Below are positions 18,525 to 27,698 of a stretch of DNA of 64,000 nt, piece by piece. Every line of letters begins with the position of its first letter. Within the stretch, counting starts at the first letter, position 1. The notes beneath the pieces are model-generated. The model ran no database searches. It was given only the letters and a program-made list of their open reading frames with translations, and was not told the DNA's origin. Made by a program: the position numbers and the translations under genes. Source of the stretch: Saliniramus fredricksonii (GTDB lineage: Bacteria > Pseudomonadota > Alphaproteobacteria > Rhizobiales > Beijerinckiaceae); NCBI RefSeq assembly GCF_900094735.1, contig NZ_FMBM01000001.1, positions 930,001-994,000 of the forward strand. The letters run 5' to 3'.

Positions 18525-19902
18525 GGTAGCGTCCAAGGAGCTGGTGTAATTTCAGTGCCGTCAACGGTGTGATCCTGGGTGGCCATCGAGGTGTATGGTC
18601 GAGGTGGAGTTTGCTGACTTCAACCCCGGACCACATGGAGACCCCGATGACCAAGACGAACATGGACCTGTCCGAACTTCTGGCCAAGCACGATCAGGGA
18701 GACTTTCTGCGCAGCGTTGCCGAGGCCGTCCTGCAGCTGATCATGGAGGCGGATGTCGAAGGCCTGATCGGCGCTGGCAAGCACGAGCGCAGCGGCGAAC
18801 GCACGACGTGGCGTAACGGGTATCGAGAGCGCGCTCTCGATACCCGTCTGGGCACGCTGAACCTGCGGGTTCCCAAGCTGCGTCAAGGCAGTTACTTCCC
18901 GGGCTTTCTCGAAGCGCGCAAGACCTCGGAACAGGCGCTGGTGGCCGTCATCCAGGAGGCGTGGATCAGTGGTGTCTCGACCCGTCGCGTCGATGAGCTG
19001 GTGCAGGCCATGGGGCTGAGCGGCATTTCGAAGAGCACGGTGTCGAAGCTGTGCAAGGACATCGACGAACGTGTCGGCGAGTTCCTGAACCGCCCGCTCA
19101 CCGGCGAATGGCCCTATCTCTGGCTCGACGCCACCTATCTGAAGGTGCGCCAGGGCGGACGGATCGTACCAGTCGCCGCAATAATCGCCGTGGCCGCCAA
19201 CACCGAGGGACGCCGTGAGATCATCGGCCTCGGTATCGGCCCGTCCGAGGCCGAGACATTCTGGACCGAGTTCCTTCGATCCCTGCGCGTTCGCGGCCTG
19301 GGGGGCGTCAGACTGGTCATCAGCGACGCGCATACAGGCCTCAAAGCCGCCATCGCCCGGGTCTTCGAAGCAACCTGGCAACGCTGTCGCGTCCACTGGA
19401 TGCGCAACGCCCTGGCCCATGTCTCGCGTGGTCAGCATACTGTCGTCGCCGCTGCCATCCGACAGGCCTTCGATCAACCCGACCGCACCCATGCCGGCGA
19501 AACCTGGCGCAAGGTCGCAGAGCAACTGCGCCCGCGCTGGCCAAAACTGGCCGATCTCATGGATGCCAGCGAGCACGACGTGCTGGCCTACATGTCATTC
19601 CCGCGCCAGCATCGCACCAAACTGCACAGCACGAACCCAATTGAACGTCTGAACAAGGAGGTCAAGCGACGCGCCGACGTCGTCGGGATCTTCCCCAATG
19701 AAGCATCCATCATGCGTTTGATCGGCGCCGTGCTCTTCGAGCAGAATGACGAATGGCAGACATCAAGCCGCTACATGATGGTCGAGGCATTCGCACAGAT
19801 CGACAAGGAAGAGATCGATCCCATCCTCAGCATAACCACAAAAGCCGCCTGATCATGACCTCAGGCCATCCAGAAAATTACACCAGCTTGACGGACGCGA
19901 CC
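18525..19902 (+). mobile_element. IS256-family element, copy 1
   Basis: A complete 1378-bp element. The ends are imperfect inverted repeats of about 30 bp starting GGTAGCGTCC (left) and GGTCGCGTCC (right, inverted), both continuing to CTGGTGTAATTT. It is flanked by a perfect 8-bp target duplication AATTTGCC (18517-18524 and 19903-19910), as expected for IS256. A second copy lies at 62222-63599 with at least two silent differences. Confidence 0.95.
18647..19852 (+). CDS. IS256-family transposase (copy 1)
   Basis: A 401-residue mutator-type transposase. It contains [10 protein letters not shown] and [17 protein letters not shown] near the N-terminus, the catalytic Asp in [12 protein letters not shown], the second Asp in [24 protein letters not shown], and the Glu in [15 protein letters not shown]. 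The ATG at 18647 follows GGAG; an upstream ATG at 18569 is in frame but has no site. It appears intact and is identical in protein sequence to the copy at 62344. Confidence 0.96.
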   Translation: MTKTNMDLSELLAKHDQGDFLRSVAEAVLQLIMEADVEGLIGAGKHERSGERTTWRNGYRERALDTRLGTLNLRVPKLRQGSYFPGFLEARKTSEQALVAVIQEAWISGVSTRRVDELVQAMGLSGISKSTVSKLCKDIDERVGEFLNRPLTGEWPYLWLDATYLKVRQGGRIVPVAAIIAVAANTEGRREIIGLGIGPSEAETFWTEFLRSLRVRGLGGVRLVISDAHTGLKAAIARVFEATWQRCRVHWMRNALAHVSRGQHTVVAAAIRQAFDQPDRTHAGETWRKVAEQLRPRWPKLADLMDASEHDVLAYMSFPRQHRTKLHSTNPIERLNKEVKRRADVVGIFPNEASIMRLIGAVLFEQNDEWQTSSRYMMVEAFAQIDKEEIDPILSITTKAA

Positions 19903-19910
19903 AATTTGCC

Positions 19911-20224
19911 CTGAACGATTCGTGGGAGCTCCGCCGGGAAACTAAGCCGTATCCATCTGAATGGCCCCTGAACCCCAGGCCTCGGCTAGGCGCGGGCTGC
20001 TCGCTGCTCCCACCAGTCCAATGGAAACGGTTCCAACATCCGTGCTAGCCGCCTTTATGCATCGCAGCCTGATCATGGGCGCGTGTCGCCGGGTGGTTGG
20101 ATTTTTCGAGAAGCCGGCGCAGGGTGACCCGCCCCGCCGCTTTTCGGTGGTGGAGATGGTGTAAGGGGCGGGGTTTGCAGGTTGCGGTCGCGGGGTTCAA
20201 AAGGGGCGCCAACGTCCCCGGTGG
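19911..20224. other. Non-coding flank between IS256 and IS1380
   Basis: About 310 bases with no gene I can support. The first part is continuous with 18354-18524 once the IS256 is removed. GGTTGGATTTTTCGAGAAGC at 20094-20113 may be part of the IS1380 terminus, but no matching inverted repeat was found on the other side. Confidence 0.4.
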
Positions 20225-20858
20225 CTACATGGCGAGACGTGGTATCCGGCTCAGCACGATGCGCAGGATCGCATGGTCGGGACATGATGTCGGCAGATGC
20301 AGGCAGATCCGCGTCTTCATTTCGACCACGCGGGCGGCGATCTTGATGAGGCGCACACGCAAGGTGTCGAACTGCGCCAGGCGCAAGGCCGCACGTTTCG
20401 GCATCGCCGCACGCAGCCCCCACATGAGCCAGTAGGCCCCCGCATGCAGGAACAGCCGGAACTGGTTTGCCGTCGCCTTGCTGCACGAGGTGCGGTCGGC
20501 GGCGAGATGGGTCTTCCAGGACTTGATGTGGTTCTCGGCCATGCCGCGACGGCAATAGACGCGCTCATACAAGGTCCTGGCGCGTCCACCCGGGAGATTG
20601 GTCACGATGAAGCGCGTGTCGCAACCCTGCGACCCGACCTCGACACGCGCGATGATCCGCTCGGTACGGCTCCAGCTCGCCGCCCCGTCATGGAATTCCT
20701 TGAAGCGTCTGACCTTGGTCTGTGTCTTTGCCCTCTCGAAGCGCCGGGTCGTGCTGGCCTCGACAGTTGCCACGCGTTTGCGCAGCGTGCTGGTGGTCGC
20801 CACGCCGAAGATGAAGGCAATGCCGTTCGCCCGGCACCAGTCGAGCACCTCGGGAGCG
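20225..20858 (-). pseudogene. IS1380-family transposase, C-terminal half
   Basis: The 3' half of an IS1380 transposase, resuming at VLDWCRANGIAFIFGVA and containing the conserved YERVYCRRGMAENHIKSWK and ANQFRLFLHAGAYWLMW. The 5' half is at 22226-22930. An IS110-family element separates them. Rejoining the halves across one TG dinucleotide restores GDSHYCAPEVLDW, so the split is a clean insertion. Confidence 0.93.
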
Positions 20859-20914
20859 CATGTTTGGATGCCCCCTTTGATGCAAGGATTTTTTTGCCTG
20901 TCTGAGCGCGTGAT

Positions 20915-21118
20915 CGGGTGCGGTCATGTTTCAGGCCTCACAAGTGCGGCTTTCGCACGCCGCGGGCCGGGATGGTGATACGCGGATCAGGTACCAAATC
21001 AATAGGGCGAGCTCGAGGCTCGTTGCACTCCACTGGTTTACCCGACCCGGATCTGATCGATCATTTGCCCATTCAGGTCATTGCCCTCCTCACATCCCCG
21101 AGGCTCCGACAGCCGCGT
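20915..21118 (-). ncRNA. Candidate bridge/seek RNA of IS110 element 1
   Basis: Non-coding region downstream of the recombinase stop, conserved in layout with 51480-51689 in the second element. In plus-strand terms, ATCAATAG (20998-21005) matches the element-target junction at 22222-22229. TTGCACTCC (21023-21031) matches the other target half TTGCGCTCC with one difference that would be a G-U pair in RNA. CATGTTT (20925-20931) equals the element end at 20859-20865. Target-like segments come before the donor-like one in the transcript direction. RNA ends were not determined. Confidence 0.7.
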
Positions 21119-22141
21119 TCAGCAGATCGCGCCGGTCGGATCCCTGTAATCAGTCTCGCCGGCGAGCATGGCCCAGATCATACGCGCCATTTTGTTCGCC
21201 AGTGCGATGGCGACCAGTTTGCGTGGTTTGCGTGCGAGCATGCGCGATAACCACGATCCCGGTCGGCCACCGTGCCGGCCCCTCCAATGCACGACAGACA
21301 TGGCGCCGATGATCAGCAGGCGTCGAATATCGCGCTGACCCATCTTGGAAGTGCGACCAAGCTTTTGCTTGCCACCGGAGGAGTGCTGTCGTGGAACGAG
21401 GCCAAGCCACGCCGCAAAATCGCGCCCACGGCGGAATTCCCGCATCTCCGGTGCAAAGGATGCGATCGCCAGGGCGCAGACCGGGCCGATTCCCGGCATC
21501 GTCTGCAGCCGGCGTGCTGTGCTGTTTTCCCTGGCTGCAGTTGCGATCCGCTTATCGAGCTTGTCGATCTCGTCGCTGATTTGAGCAATCTGATCGAGGT
21601 AAAGCCGCCCGAGATCGCGAACCAGGTCCGGAAGCGTGTCCTGATCGAGGCAGGCAGCAAAGCGAGCGATATTGCCAACGCCTTGACCGATTATGATGCC
21701 GTGCTCAGCAAGATGCCCGCGTAGGGCGTTCACCAGACGGGTTCGCTGGCCGACCAGCAGATCCCGGGTGCGGAACAACATTGCCCGTGCCTGTTGGTCC
21801 GCCGTCTTCACCGCCACGGTACGCATGGTCGGACGCTGCGCAGCTTCGGCCACGGCCTCAGCATCAGCGGCATCGTTCTTTTGCCGCTTGACGAATGGCT
21901 TCACGTAAATGGGCGGGATCAGCCGCACTTCATGACCCAGACGGGAGAGCTCACGACCCCAATAGTGCGCCGTTGCGCATGCCTCCATCGCCACCACACA
22001 AGGCGGCAGCGACGCCATGAACTTCGCAAACTGCGCCCGTGACAGCTTCTTGCGGAACAGCACCTGTCCATCGGCCGCTGCCCCATGAACCTGGAGAACC
22101 TGCTTTGCCAGGTCGACGCCAACGATGCTAATCTCACCCAT
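21119..22141 (-). CDS. IS110-family recombinase (element 1)
   Basis: A 340-residue DEDD recombinase. The N-terminal RuvC-like domain begins ISIVGVDLAKQVLQVHG and includes VVAMEACATAHYWGREL. The C-terminal Tnp_20 domain has TMPGIGPVCALAIASF and LGLVPRQHSSGGKQKLG with the conserved serine. The ATG at 22141 is preceded by GGAGGAGG. It appears intact. Confidence 0.95.
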   Translation of the reverse strand: MGEISIVGVDLAKQVLQVHGAAADGQVLFRKKLSRAQFAKFMASLPPCVVAMEACATAHYWGRELSRLGHEVRLIPPIYVKPFVKRQKNDAADAEAVAEAAQRPTMRTVAVKTADQQARAMLFRTRDLLVGQRTRLVNALRGHLAEHGIIIGQGVGNIARFAACLDQDTLPDLVRDLGRLYLDQIAQISDEIDKLDKRIATAARENSTARRLQTMPGIGPVCALAIASFAPEMREFRRGRDFAAWLGLVPRQHSSGGKQKLGRTSKMGQRDIRRLLIIGAMSVVHWRGRHGGRPGSWLSRMLARKPRKLVAIALANKMARMIWAMLAGETDYRDPTGAIC

Positions 22142-22225
22142 GGATGCCTCCTCCTTCTGTGATGACTTCAGCATCACCATTTTGGCACATTGCGATGCCG
22201 TCGGGTGGGGGCATCCACTCCATCA

Positions 22226-22930
22226 ATAGTGACTGTCACCCCTGATCAGGATCCGGGTATGGGGCCAGTGTTGGCGGATCGACCGGACGAGACGGCGCAG
22301 ATGAGCACGGATCTCGCGGCCACGCGGGCGTTTGGCCGGGCGCAGGACAGCGGCAACGAAACGACCCTCGTCGTCGAACACCACGATCGGTTGAAAGCCG
22401 TATTCATCGTGATGCGCGTTGAACAGCCGCAATTGCTGCTCCCCGTGAACGGTATCGAAGGTGTCGTCGAAATCGAGCACGATCTGCGACGGCACTGTCC
22501 GGAACGAGCGGCAATACAGGCCGATCATGGCATGACCCATGGCCAGAAGCATGCGCCGATCGGGCAGGTTCTCCAGCCGGCAGAGCGTCGATTGGGAAGC
22601 CAGATCTTCATCGCAGGGAAGTCTGCCGCCTGCCATCTTGAAGAGGGGATCGGTCCGCAGGCGGGAGGCGTCATTGGCATCTTCATAGCCGGCTGCGATC
22701 ATGCACATCCGGAAGCCGATCATCTCGTCGAGCCTGTGCGAGACCATCTCGGGCCGCCGCGGATCATCGATACATGCAGCCAGCGTCGCGGCAACACGCA
22801 AACGCTTTTCCACCTCCGCCAAAGCGATCAGGCCGCTATCCGATGACAGGCTGCCGCCGTCAAACCGGGCGACGATGGCCTTGCCATTCACGGGTGACAA
22901 ACCCTCCAGCGGCAGCGTAGGATCATTCAT
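22226..22930 (-). pseudogene. IS1380-family transposase, N-terminal half
   Basis: Starts [26 protein letters not shown] (ATG at 22930, GGAGG upstream), contains LIALAEVEKRLRVA and the catalytic Asp in IVLDFDDTFDTVHGEQQ, and ends at LIRGDSHY where IS110 element 1 begins. The rest is at 20225-20858. The element itself seems to have landed in an IS21 istB gene, whose 3' part follows at 22979. Confidence 0.93.
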
Positions 22931-22978
22931 GGCGGATGTGGCCTCCGTGAAACTGCAAGATTCGGCGTTAGCACCCAA

Positions 22979-23413
22979 ATCTTACGCTATTTCAACGGCT
23001 TGCGCTACATCCGCCAGACCTCCGTGCATAATGCGGGCGAGCTCGTCAATGCCCTCGAACAGGAAAAGGCAAAGGGCAAGGCCGGTCAGATCGCCGAAAG
23101 CCTCACCCGCCTTGATCTCGTGATCCTCGACGAACTCGGCTACCTGCCGTTCAGCGCCTCCGGCGGCGCGATGCTCTTCCATCTCCTGAGCAAACTCCAT
23201 GAGCGCACAAGCATCGTGATCATGACAAATCTCGGCTTCAGCGAATGGGCGACGGTCTTCCTCGACGCCAAAATGACGACCGCCCTGCTCGATCGCCTGA
23301 CACACCGCTGCCACATCCTCGAAACCGGCAACGACAGCTTCCGCTTCAAAACAAGCTCAGCAGCCGCAGCCCGTAGCGGGAAGGAGCCGAACCATAACTT
23401 GACGCCCGTCTAA
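22979..23413 (+). pseudogene. istB: IS21 helper ATPase IstB, C-terminal fragment
   Basis: About 144 residues of IstB without the Walker A half. It keeps [29 protein letters not shown] (Walker B), [18 protein letters not shown] and [25 protein letters not shown]. The 5' end is cut by the IS1380 element. Neither the N-terminal part nor istA is found on the far side, so a deletion accompanied the insertion. Confidence 0.92.
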
Positions 23414-23441
23414 CCCTCAGAACATAACCTTAAACCGGGTC

Positions 23442-23481
23442 AACTCTCGATGGAAATACCGGCTCACTTCTCGACGGAAAT
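23442..23481 (+). repeat. IS21 terminal repeats
   Basis: Two related direct units, AACTCTCGATGGAAAT (23442-23457) and CACTTCTCGACGGAAAT (23465-23481), lie just after istB. Multiple short repeats of this kind are the transposase-binding ends of IS21 elements, so this marks the right end of the truncated IS21. Confidence 0.6.
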
Positions 23482-23751
23482 CAACATTCTGGGTCCTTCC
23501 CTTTCAGGGACACGGACTGGTTAGGTCGTCCGGGTTGGCTACTACCAGCCTCGTCGACCGCCTTCTCGTGTGGATACGCCGCACTATGCGACGTCTACAA
23601 TCAATAAAGATAATCAATAAGACTGAATAATCAATAGTGAAAATTTACGGTGTGTGATTATGATAAATAATAACTTTAAATTTGACAGATGAATGCCTGC
23701 CAACGCTTTGAGCAGTGGTGGCCAGCTTCGTTGCGTGCAAAGTAATCTTGC
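23482..23751. other. AT-rich spacer between IS21 end and polysaccharide genes
   Basis: No gene seen. From 23590 to 23690 the DNA is strongly AT-rich with repeated AATCAATA units, unlike the GC-rich surroundings. This is the boundary between IS debris and the surface-polysaccharide region. Confidence 0.4.
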
Positions 23752-24786
23752 TCATTTGTTCTCGCCCGTCGTCCATTGCGCCGTTGGCCGCGAAAACCGC
23801 ATCAGCAATGCCATCACGATACCAAGCCCGAGCGCGATAGTGAGAACCTGCACTGCCGGATACGGCAAGATCAGTGTCACACTCGCGAGCGCGATCAGAC
23901 CGAGATTGACGGCAAAAACATGACCGGCCACCTGCATCGCGGTGAAACCGTTATCAGTGGCGCGCTGGTAGAAATGGTTGCGATGGGCCTCGAAAAGGCG
24001 CTCACGGCGCAGCGCACGCCGGATCAGGGTGATCGTGGCATCAGCGCAGAAATACAAGGGCAGCAGGATGGCGGCAGCGACGTATCCATTCGTCGCCAGC
24101 AGGTAGAGCAACCAGGCCACCATCAACCCGATCGGCAGTGAGCCGACATCGCCCAGAAACAGCCTGGCGACCGGTTTGTTGAACAGCGCGAAACCGCACA
24201 GCGCCCCGCAGAGCGACGCTGCCAGCAGGGTGGCGAAAGGATCGAGGAAGCCGAGCCAGCCGAAAATCGCCAGCGCCGCGGTAACCGGCACCATCTCCGC
24301 GACCGTGATCCAGTCGAGGCCGTCCATGAAATTCACGAGGTTGACGAACCAGAGGCCCGCGAGCAGCGCGATCGCAAGGCCGAATGCTGCCGGCCAGTCT
24401 TGCGGAAACAGCCCCGCCTCGACGGGGGCGAAGCCTATGAGCAGCGCCACGCAGCCGGCCTGCAGGGCGAGGCGCGGGAGTGCAGCCATCGGGCGAATAT
24501 CGTCCCAGGCCCCGGTCAGAGTGAGAAGGAGCGTTCCGGTCGCGAGCGAGAGCGCGGCGGGCATGCCTGGTGCCACATCGAGAAGGGACGCAGCCCCAAA
24601 AGTGGTCACCAGCACCCCCGCGACCACCGCGATGCCACCGCCCTGCGGCGTCGGGATGCGATGGCTCGATCGCGCATTCGGTCGTGCCAGGGCGTAGCGC
24701 TGCAAAAGCGGCATGCTCATCGCGATGATCGCCACGGCGAGGGCGAACGCGATCAGAAGGGCGCAGATGAGCAGGATGGTGAGCAT
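23752..24786 (-). CDS. MraY/WecA-like sugar-phosphate prenyl transferase
   Basis: A polytopic inner-membrane enzyme of about 344 residues (roughly ten hydrophobic segments) that would transfer a sugar-1-phosphate from a UDP-sugar to undecaprenyl phosphate, starting a lipid-linked glycan. Family marks are SSHRIPTPQGGGIAVV near the start, GAWDDIRPM, the catalytic LVNFMDGLDWIT, LFNKPVARLFLGDVGSLPIGL and the late HRNHFYQRATDNGF histidine motif. Start at 24786 (MLTILLI); an earlier in-frame start at 24858 would add a non-conserved leader. It is grouped with an O-antigen-ligase-like protein and glycosyltransferases. Sugar specificity unknown. Confidence 0.9.
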   Translation of the reverse strand: MLTILLICALLIAFALAVAIIAMSMPLLQRYALARPNARSSHRIPTPQGGGIAVVAGVLVTTFGAASLLDVAPGMPAALSLATGTLLLTLTGAWDDIRPMAALPRLALQAGCVALLIGFAPVEAGLFPQDWPAAFGLAIALLAGLWFVNLVNFMDGLDWITVAEMVPVTAALAIFGWLGFLDPFATLLAASLCGALCGFALFNKPVARLFLGDVGSLPIGLMVAWLLYLLATNGYVAAAILLPLYFCADATITLIRRALRRERLFEAHRNHFYQRATDNGFTAMQVAGHVFAVNLGLIALASVTLILPYPAVQVLTIALGLGIVMALLMRFSRPTAQWTTGENK

Positions 24787-24959
24787 GGTTATGGCGAAAG
24801 GTTTCAGATATCGGCAGTGGCGTGGTGTCGGTTCAACGCAGTATCGGCGCGCGTGCATAACACCGGCATGAGTGGTCGGCCAGCGGAAAGCCGCGATTCG
24901 CAGCAGCGCGCCTAAATCCGAGATGCGTTGAAGAACGCGGACCTCATGTCTGGCGGCAA

Positions 24960-26219
24960 TCAGGCGGAGGCATCAACGGTCGGGCTTACCTTCGGCCTTA
25001 TCGCCTCGGGCAGGTATGTGGCGATCGCCATCGCGTAAGCTGCTGCGATCAATCCGAGCAGCGCCCACCACCAGGCCTGCCAGGCTCCATGGCTGACGCA
25101 GGCGATCGCAAACGCGGCCACGACGGTCGTCATGGCATAGGGCAGCAGCGCCGGCGGCAGGACACGCATGGCGCGAAGCCCGAAATACAGGGCCGCCGCA
25201 GCCAGCGCCGCACCGACCATTCCGAGTTCCAGCCATATCTGCAAGGGAGCGTTATGCGTGTGGCCCCAATCCAGAAGGCCGCGCTGCATATCTGTCAGGT
25301 GTGCGGCTTCCGGGAGGCGGGCCAGGGCATGCGAGGCCTCGATCCCCCAGCCGAAATACGGTTTCTCCCAGATGAAGGGAAATGTTTCCCGCCAGATCTC
25401 ACCGCGGATGGTCAGGCTGCCATAGCCGACCGCATCATGAATGCGACCGGGAACGAGAGCGTTGGCGACGGATGCGATCCAGGGCATCGACAAGGTGATG
25501 AGGGGCAGAACGATCATGCTGGCCCGGTGCAACAGATTCGGCGCAACCAGCGTGAGCGGCAGGATGAGCAGGAACAGGCCGAAGGCGAGCTTGGCGGAAT
25601 AACTGGCTGACAGAAGCACGGCCAGAGCTGCCGCGATCCACAGCACCACAAGCAGAACCAATCGCCTTTCCATCAGGAGCAGCACCGTCGCCAAGGGAAG
25701 CAACAGCGTGATCGCGACCGCGGCCCGGTTGAGGCGCGAAGCCCGTGTCGAGAGGGAGAGCCCTTCACGCAAGGCGCCCGACAACCACATGTCCATCGCC
25801 ACGATGATCGCTGCTATGCTCAGGATCAGAGCAAAGATGAATGCATTGAACCCGGGACGAAGCCGCAGGCTCGTTGTGATCGCGATCGCACCGAGGACGA
25901 CCCCGCCCGCGAAATGCAGCGCATGGTTCGCTCCGCGCTCTGCCACAGGCGACCACATGAGCGACGACGCCATGAGCAATACGAGTCCCCCAAAGACAAG
26001 TCCGGCGGGAGTGCACAGCGTGGAGGCCAGATCAACAAGGACCGCACGAACGCTTCGCGCGCGATAGGCAGCGACCATGAGCAACACCGTCGCAATGACG
26101 AGGATAGTCGGCGGTACCTCGCGCGACGCGACCATCAGGATCGGGGTGAGCATAAGCAGGCCGGCAGAAGCTTGCAGCAGCATTCGATCTGACCGCCCAA
26201 AGTCGCCGGGAACATTCAT
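24960..26219 (-). CDS. O-antigen ligase / polymerase-like membrane protein
   Basis: About 419 residues with some twelve hydrophobic segments and one large loop. The loop carries IRGEIWRETFPFIWEKPYFGWGIEASH and GHTHNAPLQIWLELGMVGA, the Wzy_C-type motif with the functional histidine. Such proteins join or polymerise lipid-linked glycans on the periplasmic face. The ATG at 26219 is preceded by GGAAA; a TTG at 26234 is also in frame. It is flanked by the prenyl-sugar initiator and a glycosyltransferase on the same strand. Confidence 0.88.
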   Translation of the reverse strand: MNVPGDFGRSDRMLLQASAGLLMLTPILMVASREVPPTILVIATVLLMVAAYRARSVRAVLVDLASTLCTPAGLVFGGLVLLMASSLMWSPVAERGANHALHFAGGVVLGAIAITTSLRLRPGFNAFIFALILSIAAIIVAMDMWLSGALREGLSLSTRASRLNRAAVAITLLLPLATVLLLMERRLVLLVVLWIAAALAVLLSASYSAKLAFGLFLLILPLTLVAPNLLHRASMIVLPLITLSMPWIASVANALVPGRIHDAVGYGSLTIRGEIWRETFPFIWEKPYFGWGIEASHALARLPEAAHLTDMQRGLLDWGHTHNAPLQIWLELGMVGAALAAAALYFGLRAMRVLPPALLPYAMTTVVAAFAIACVSHGAWQAWWWALLGLIAAAYAMAIATYLPEAIRPKVSPTVDASA

Positions 26220-26333
26220 TCTAGGTGTTTCCAATCGATTCGGGGGGCGCCCGAACTGGTCCGTTCACACGAAGGCTCTACCCGAGCCTGAAGGATGGAA
26301 CAACGGTCTCATCCGCTTGAATGCCGAAGGCAC

Positions 26334-27512
26334 TCAACCGCTCTCCACCCGTGAGAGAAGATTGCGATACAGTTGCATCGTCTCTTCGGCAATGATCGTT
26401 TCGGCAAATTCCGCCTCCACGCGCCGGCGGCCGGCTTTTCCCATGCGGGCCCGGGTCTCGGGATCTCGGGCGAGGCGTTCGAGGGCTCCGGCGAGTGCCC
26501 GGCTGTCACGGGGCGGCACCAGTAGCCCGTTCCCGCCATCATTGCAGACAGCACGACAGCCGGGCACGTCCGTGGTCACGATCGGACGCGCGCATGCGGC
26601 CGCTTCGAGCAGCGATTTCGGCAGGCCTTCGCGATAGGAGGGCAGTACCGCGATATGCGCCTGGGCGTATTCCCCGACGATATCGCGCGAGGGCCCTGCA
26701 ACATCGACGATCCCCTCCTGTTTCCATGTCTCGAGCAGGGCCGGTGCGATGCTGGCCGGGTTTGCATCCGTTCCACCCACAAGCCGGATCCGGATCGCCA
26801 CACCCTGCTCGCGCAGAATCCGCGCCGCATCGACGAGTTCTTCGATCCCCTTGTCGCGCAACATCCGCGAAACACAGACCGCGACCGGCTCGCCCTCCGG
26901 CTCCGGAACCGGCTTGAAAAGCGTGGCATCAACGCCGGAGCCGGGAATCAACGCAATCTTGCCCGCATCGATTCCTCTTTCGACGAACAGGGCAGCGTCA
27001 TCGGCGTTCTGAACTATGAGAGCGCTGCCGGATCTGCGCATGCCGATGCGGATGACCGCTTCGAAGACCCTCCGAAGCAGACGCGCCTTCATGCCTTGTG
27101 CGATATACAGAAATCCCATGCCGGCCATTGCATTGACGACTACCGGGACGCGAGTCAGCGAGGCCGCGATCTGCCCCAGCAAAACCGGCTTTGCCGCGAC
27201 ATGATGAACGAGATCGGGCCGGAAACCACGGTAGCAGTCGATGATCGCACGCAATGTCGCGAAATCGCGTAGCGGGTTCAGGCCGGATCTGTCGAAGGGA
27301 ATATGGACCGGCTCGAATCCCTCGGCCGCGATTCGCTCACGATCGGCATCGAGCCTCGTCGCGACGACGATACGAGCGCCGGCATCTTGTGCGGCCCGCG
27401 CCACTGGCAGGCGATGCGAGCAGAAATACCAGTCTTCCGAGACAAGGTAGACGAGTGTTCGTCCTGCAAGCTCAGCCTTCGCCAATTCCCGATCTCCCTG
27501 CATCCGCCGCAC
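26334..27512 (-). CDS. Family 4 glycosyltransferase
   Basis: A GT-B enzyme of about 390 residues. The N-terminal domain starts TLVYLVSEDWYFCSHRLPVARAAQ and contains DLVHHVAAKPVLLGQIAA and VVNAMAGMGFLYI. The C-terminal nucleotide-sugar domain carries AVCVSRMLRDKGIEELVDAA and the E-x7-E motif in SYREGLPKSLLEAAACARPIV. It resembles PglA/WbpU-type N-acetylgalactosaminyl or related transferases acting on prenyl-linked acceptors in the cytosol. Start at 27512 or the Met at 27503. Donor and acceptor are unknown. Confidence 0.9.
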   Translation of the reverse strand: MRRMQGDRELAKAELAGRTLVYLVSEDWYFCSHRLPVARAAQDAGARIVVATRLDADRERIAAEGFEPVHIPFDRSGLNPLRDFATLRAIIDCYRGFRPDLVHHVAAKPVLLGQIAASLTRVPVVVNAMAGMGFLYIAQGMKARLLRRVFEAVIRIGMRRSGSALIVQNADDAALFVERGIDAGKIALIPGSGVDATLFKPVPEPEGEPVAVCVSRMLRDKGIEELVDAARILREQGVAIRIRLVGGTDANPASIAPALLETWKQEGIVDVAGPSRDIVGEYAQAHIAVLPSYREGLPKSLLEAAACARPIVTTDVPGCRAVCNDGGNGLLVPPRDSRALAGALERLARDPETRARMGKAGRRRVEAEFAETIIAEETMQLYRNLLSRVESG

Positions 27513-27698
27513 GATCAGGCTTTAGGTGAGTGTGGCGGACTGTGCAAGGCGTGCGTGACAATGCAAGGCGCGGCTGGCCGCCCTGGCCAAGCCGCGCGGC
27601 GATCGCCCGGATTGCCTTCCGGCGCCTGCCGCTGTACCGGAGCAGAAGCGGCTCCCGGCGAGAGCGGGCGCCGGACAGACGCGCACAGGAGAATCCGG

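Larger units (their letters stand above)
20861..22225 (-). mobile_element. IS110-family element 1 (IS1111-like ends)
   Basis: A 1365-bp element inserted in the IS1380 transposase gene. It has subterminal inverted repeats (GGATGCCCCC near 20866 and GGGGGCATCC near 22207) and a CA/TG dinucleotide at each junction (20859-20860 and 22224-22225), the pattern of IS1111-type members. It holds the recombinase gene with a very short 5' flank and a 258-base 3' non-coding region. Ends and layout match the element at 51420-52800. Confidence 0.9.

Noticed and set aside
23440-23490. CRISPR-like short repeats
   Set aside because: Only two imperfect units with 7-base spacing next to istB. These are IS21 ends. 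No CRISPR array or cas gene was seen anywhere in the window.
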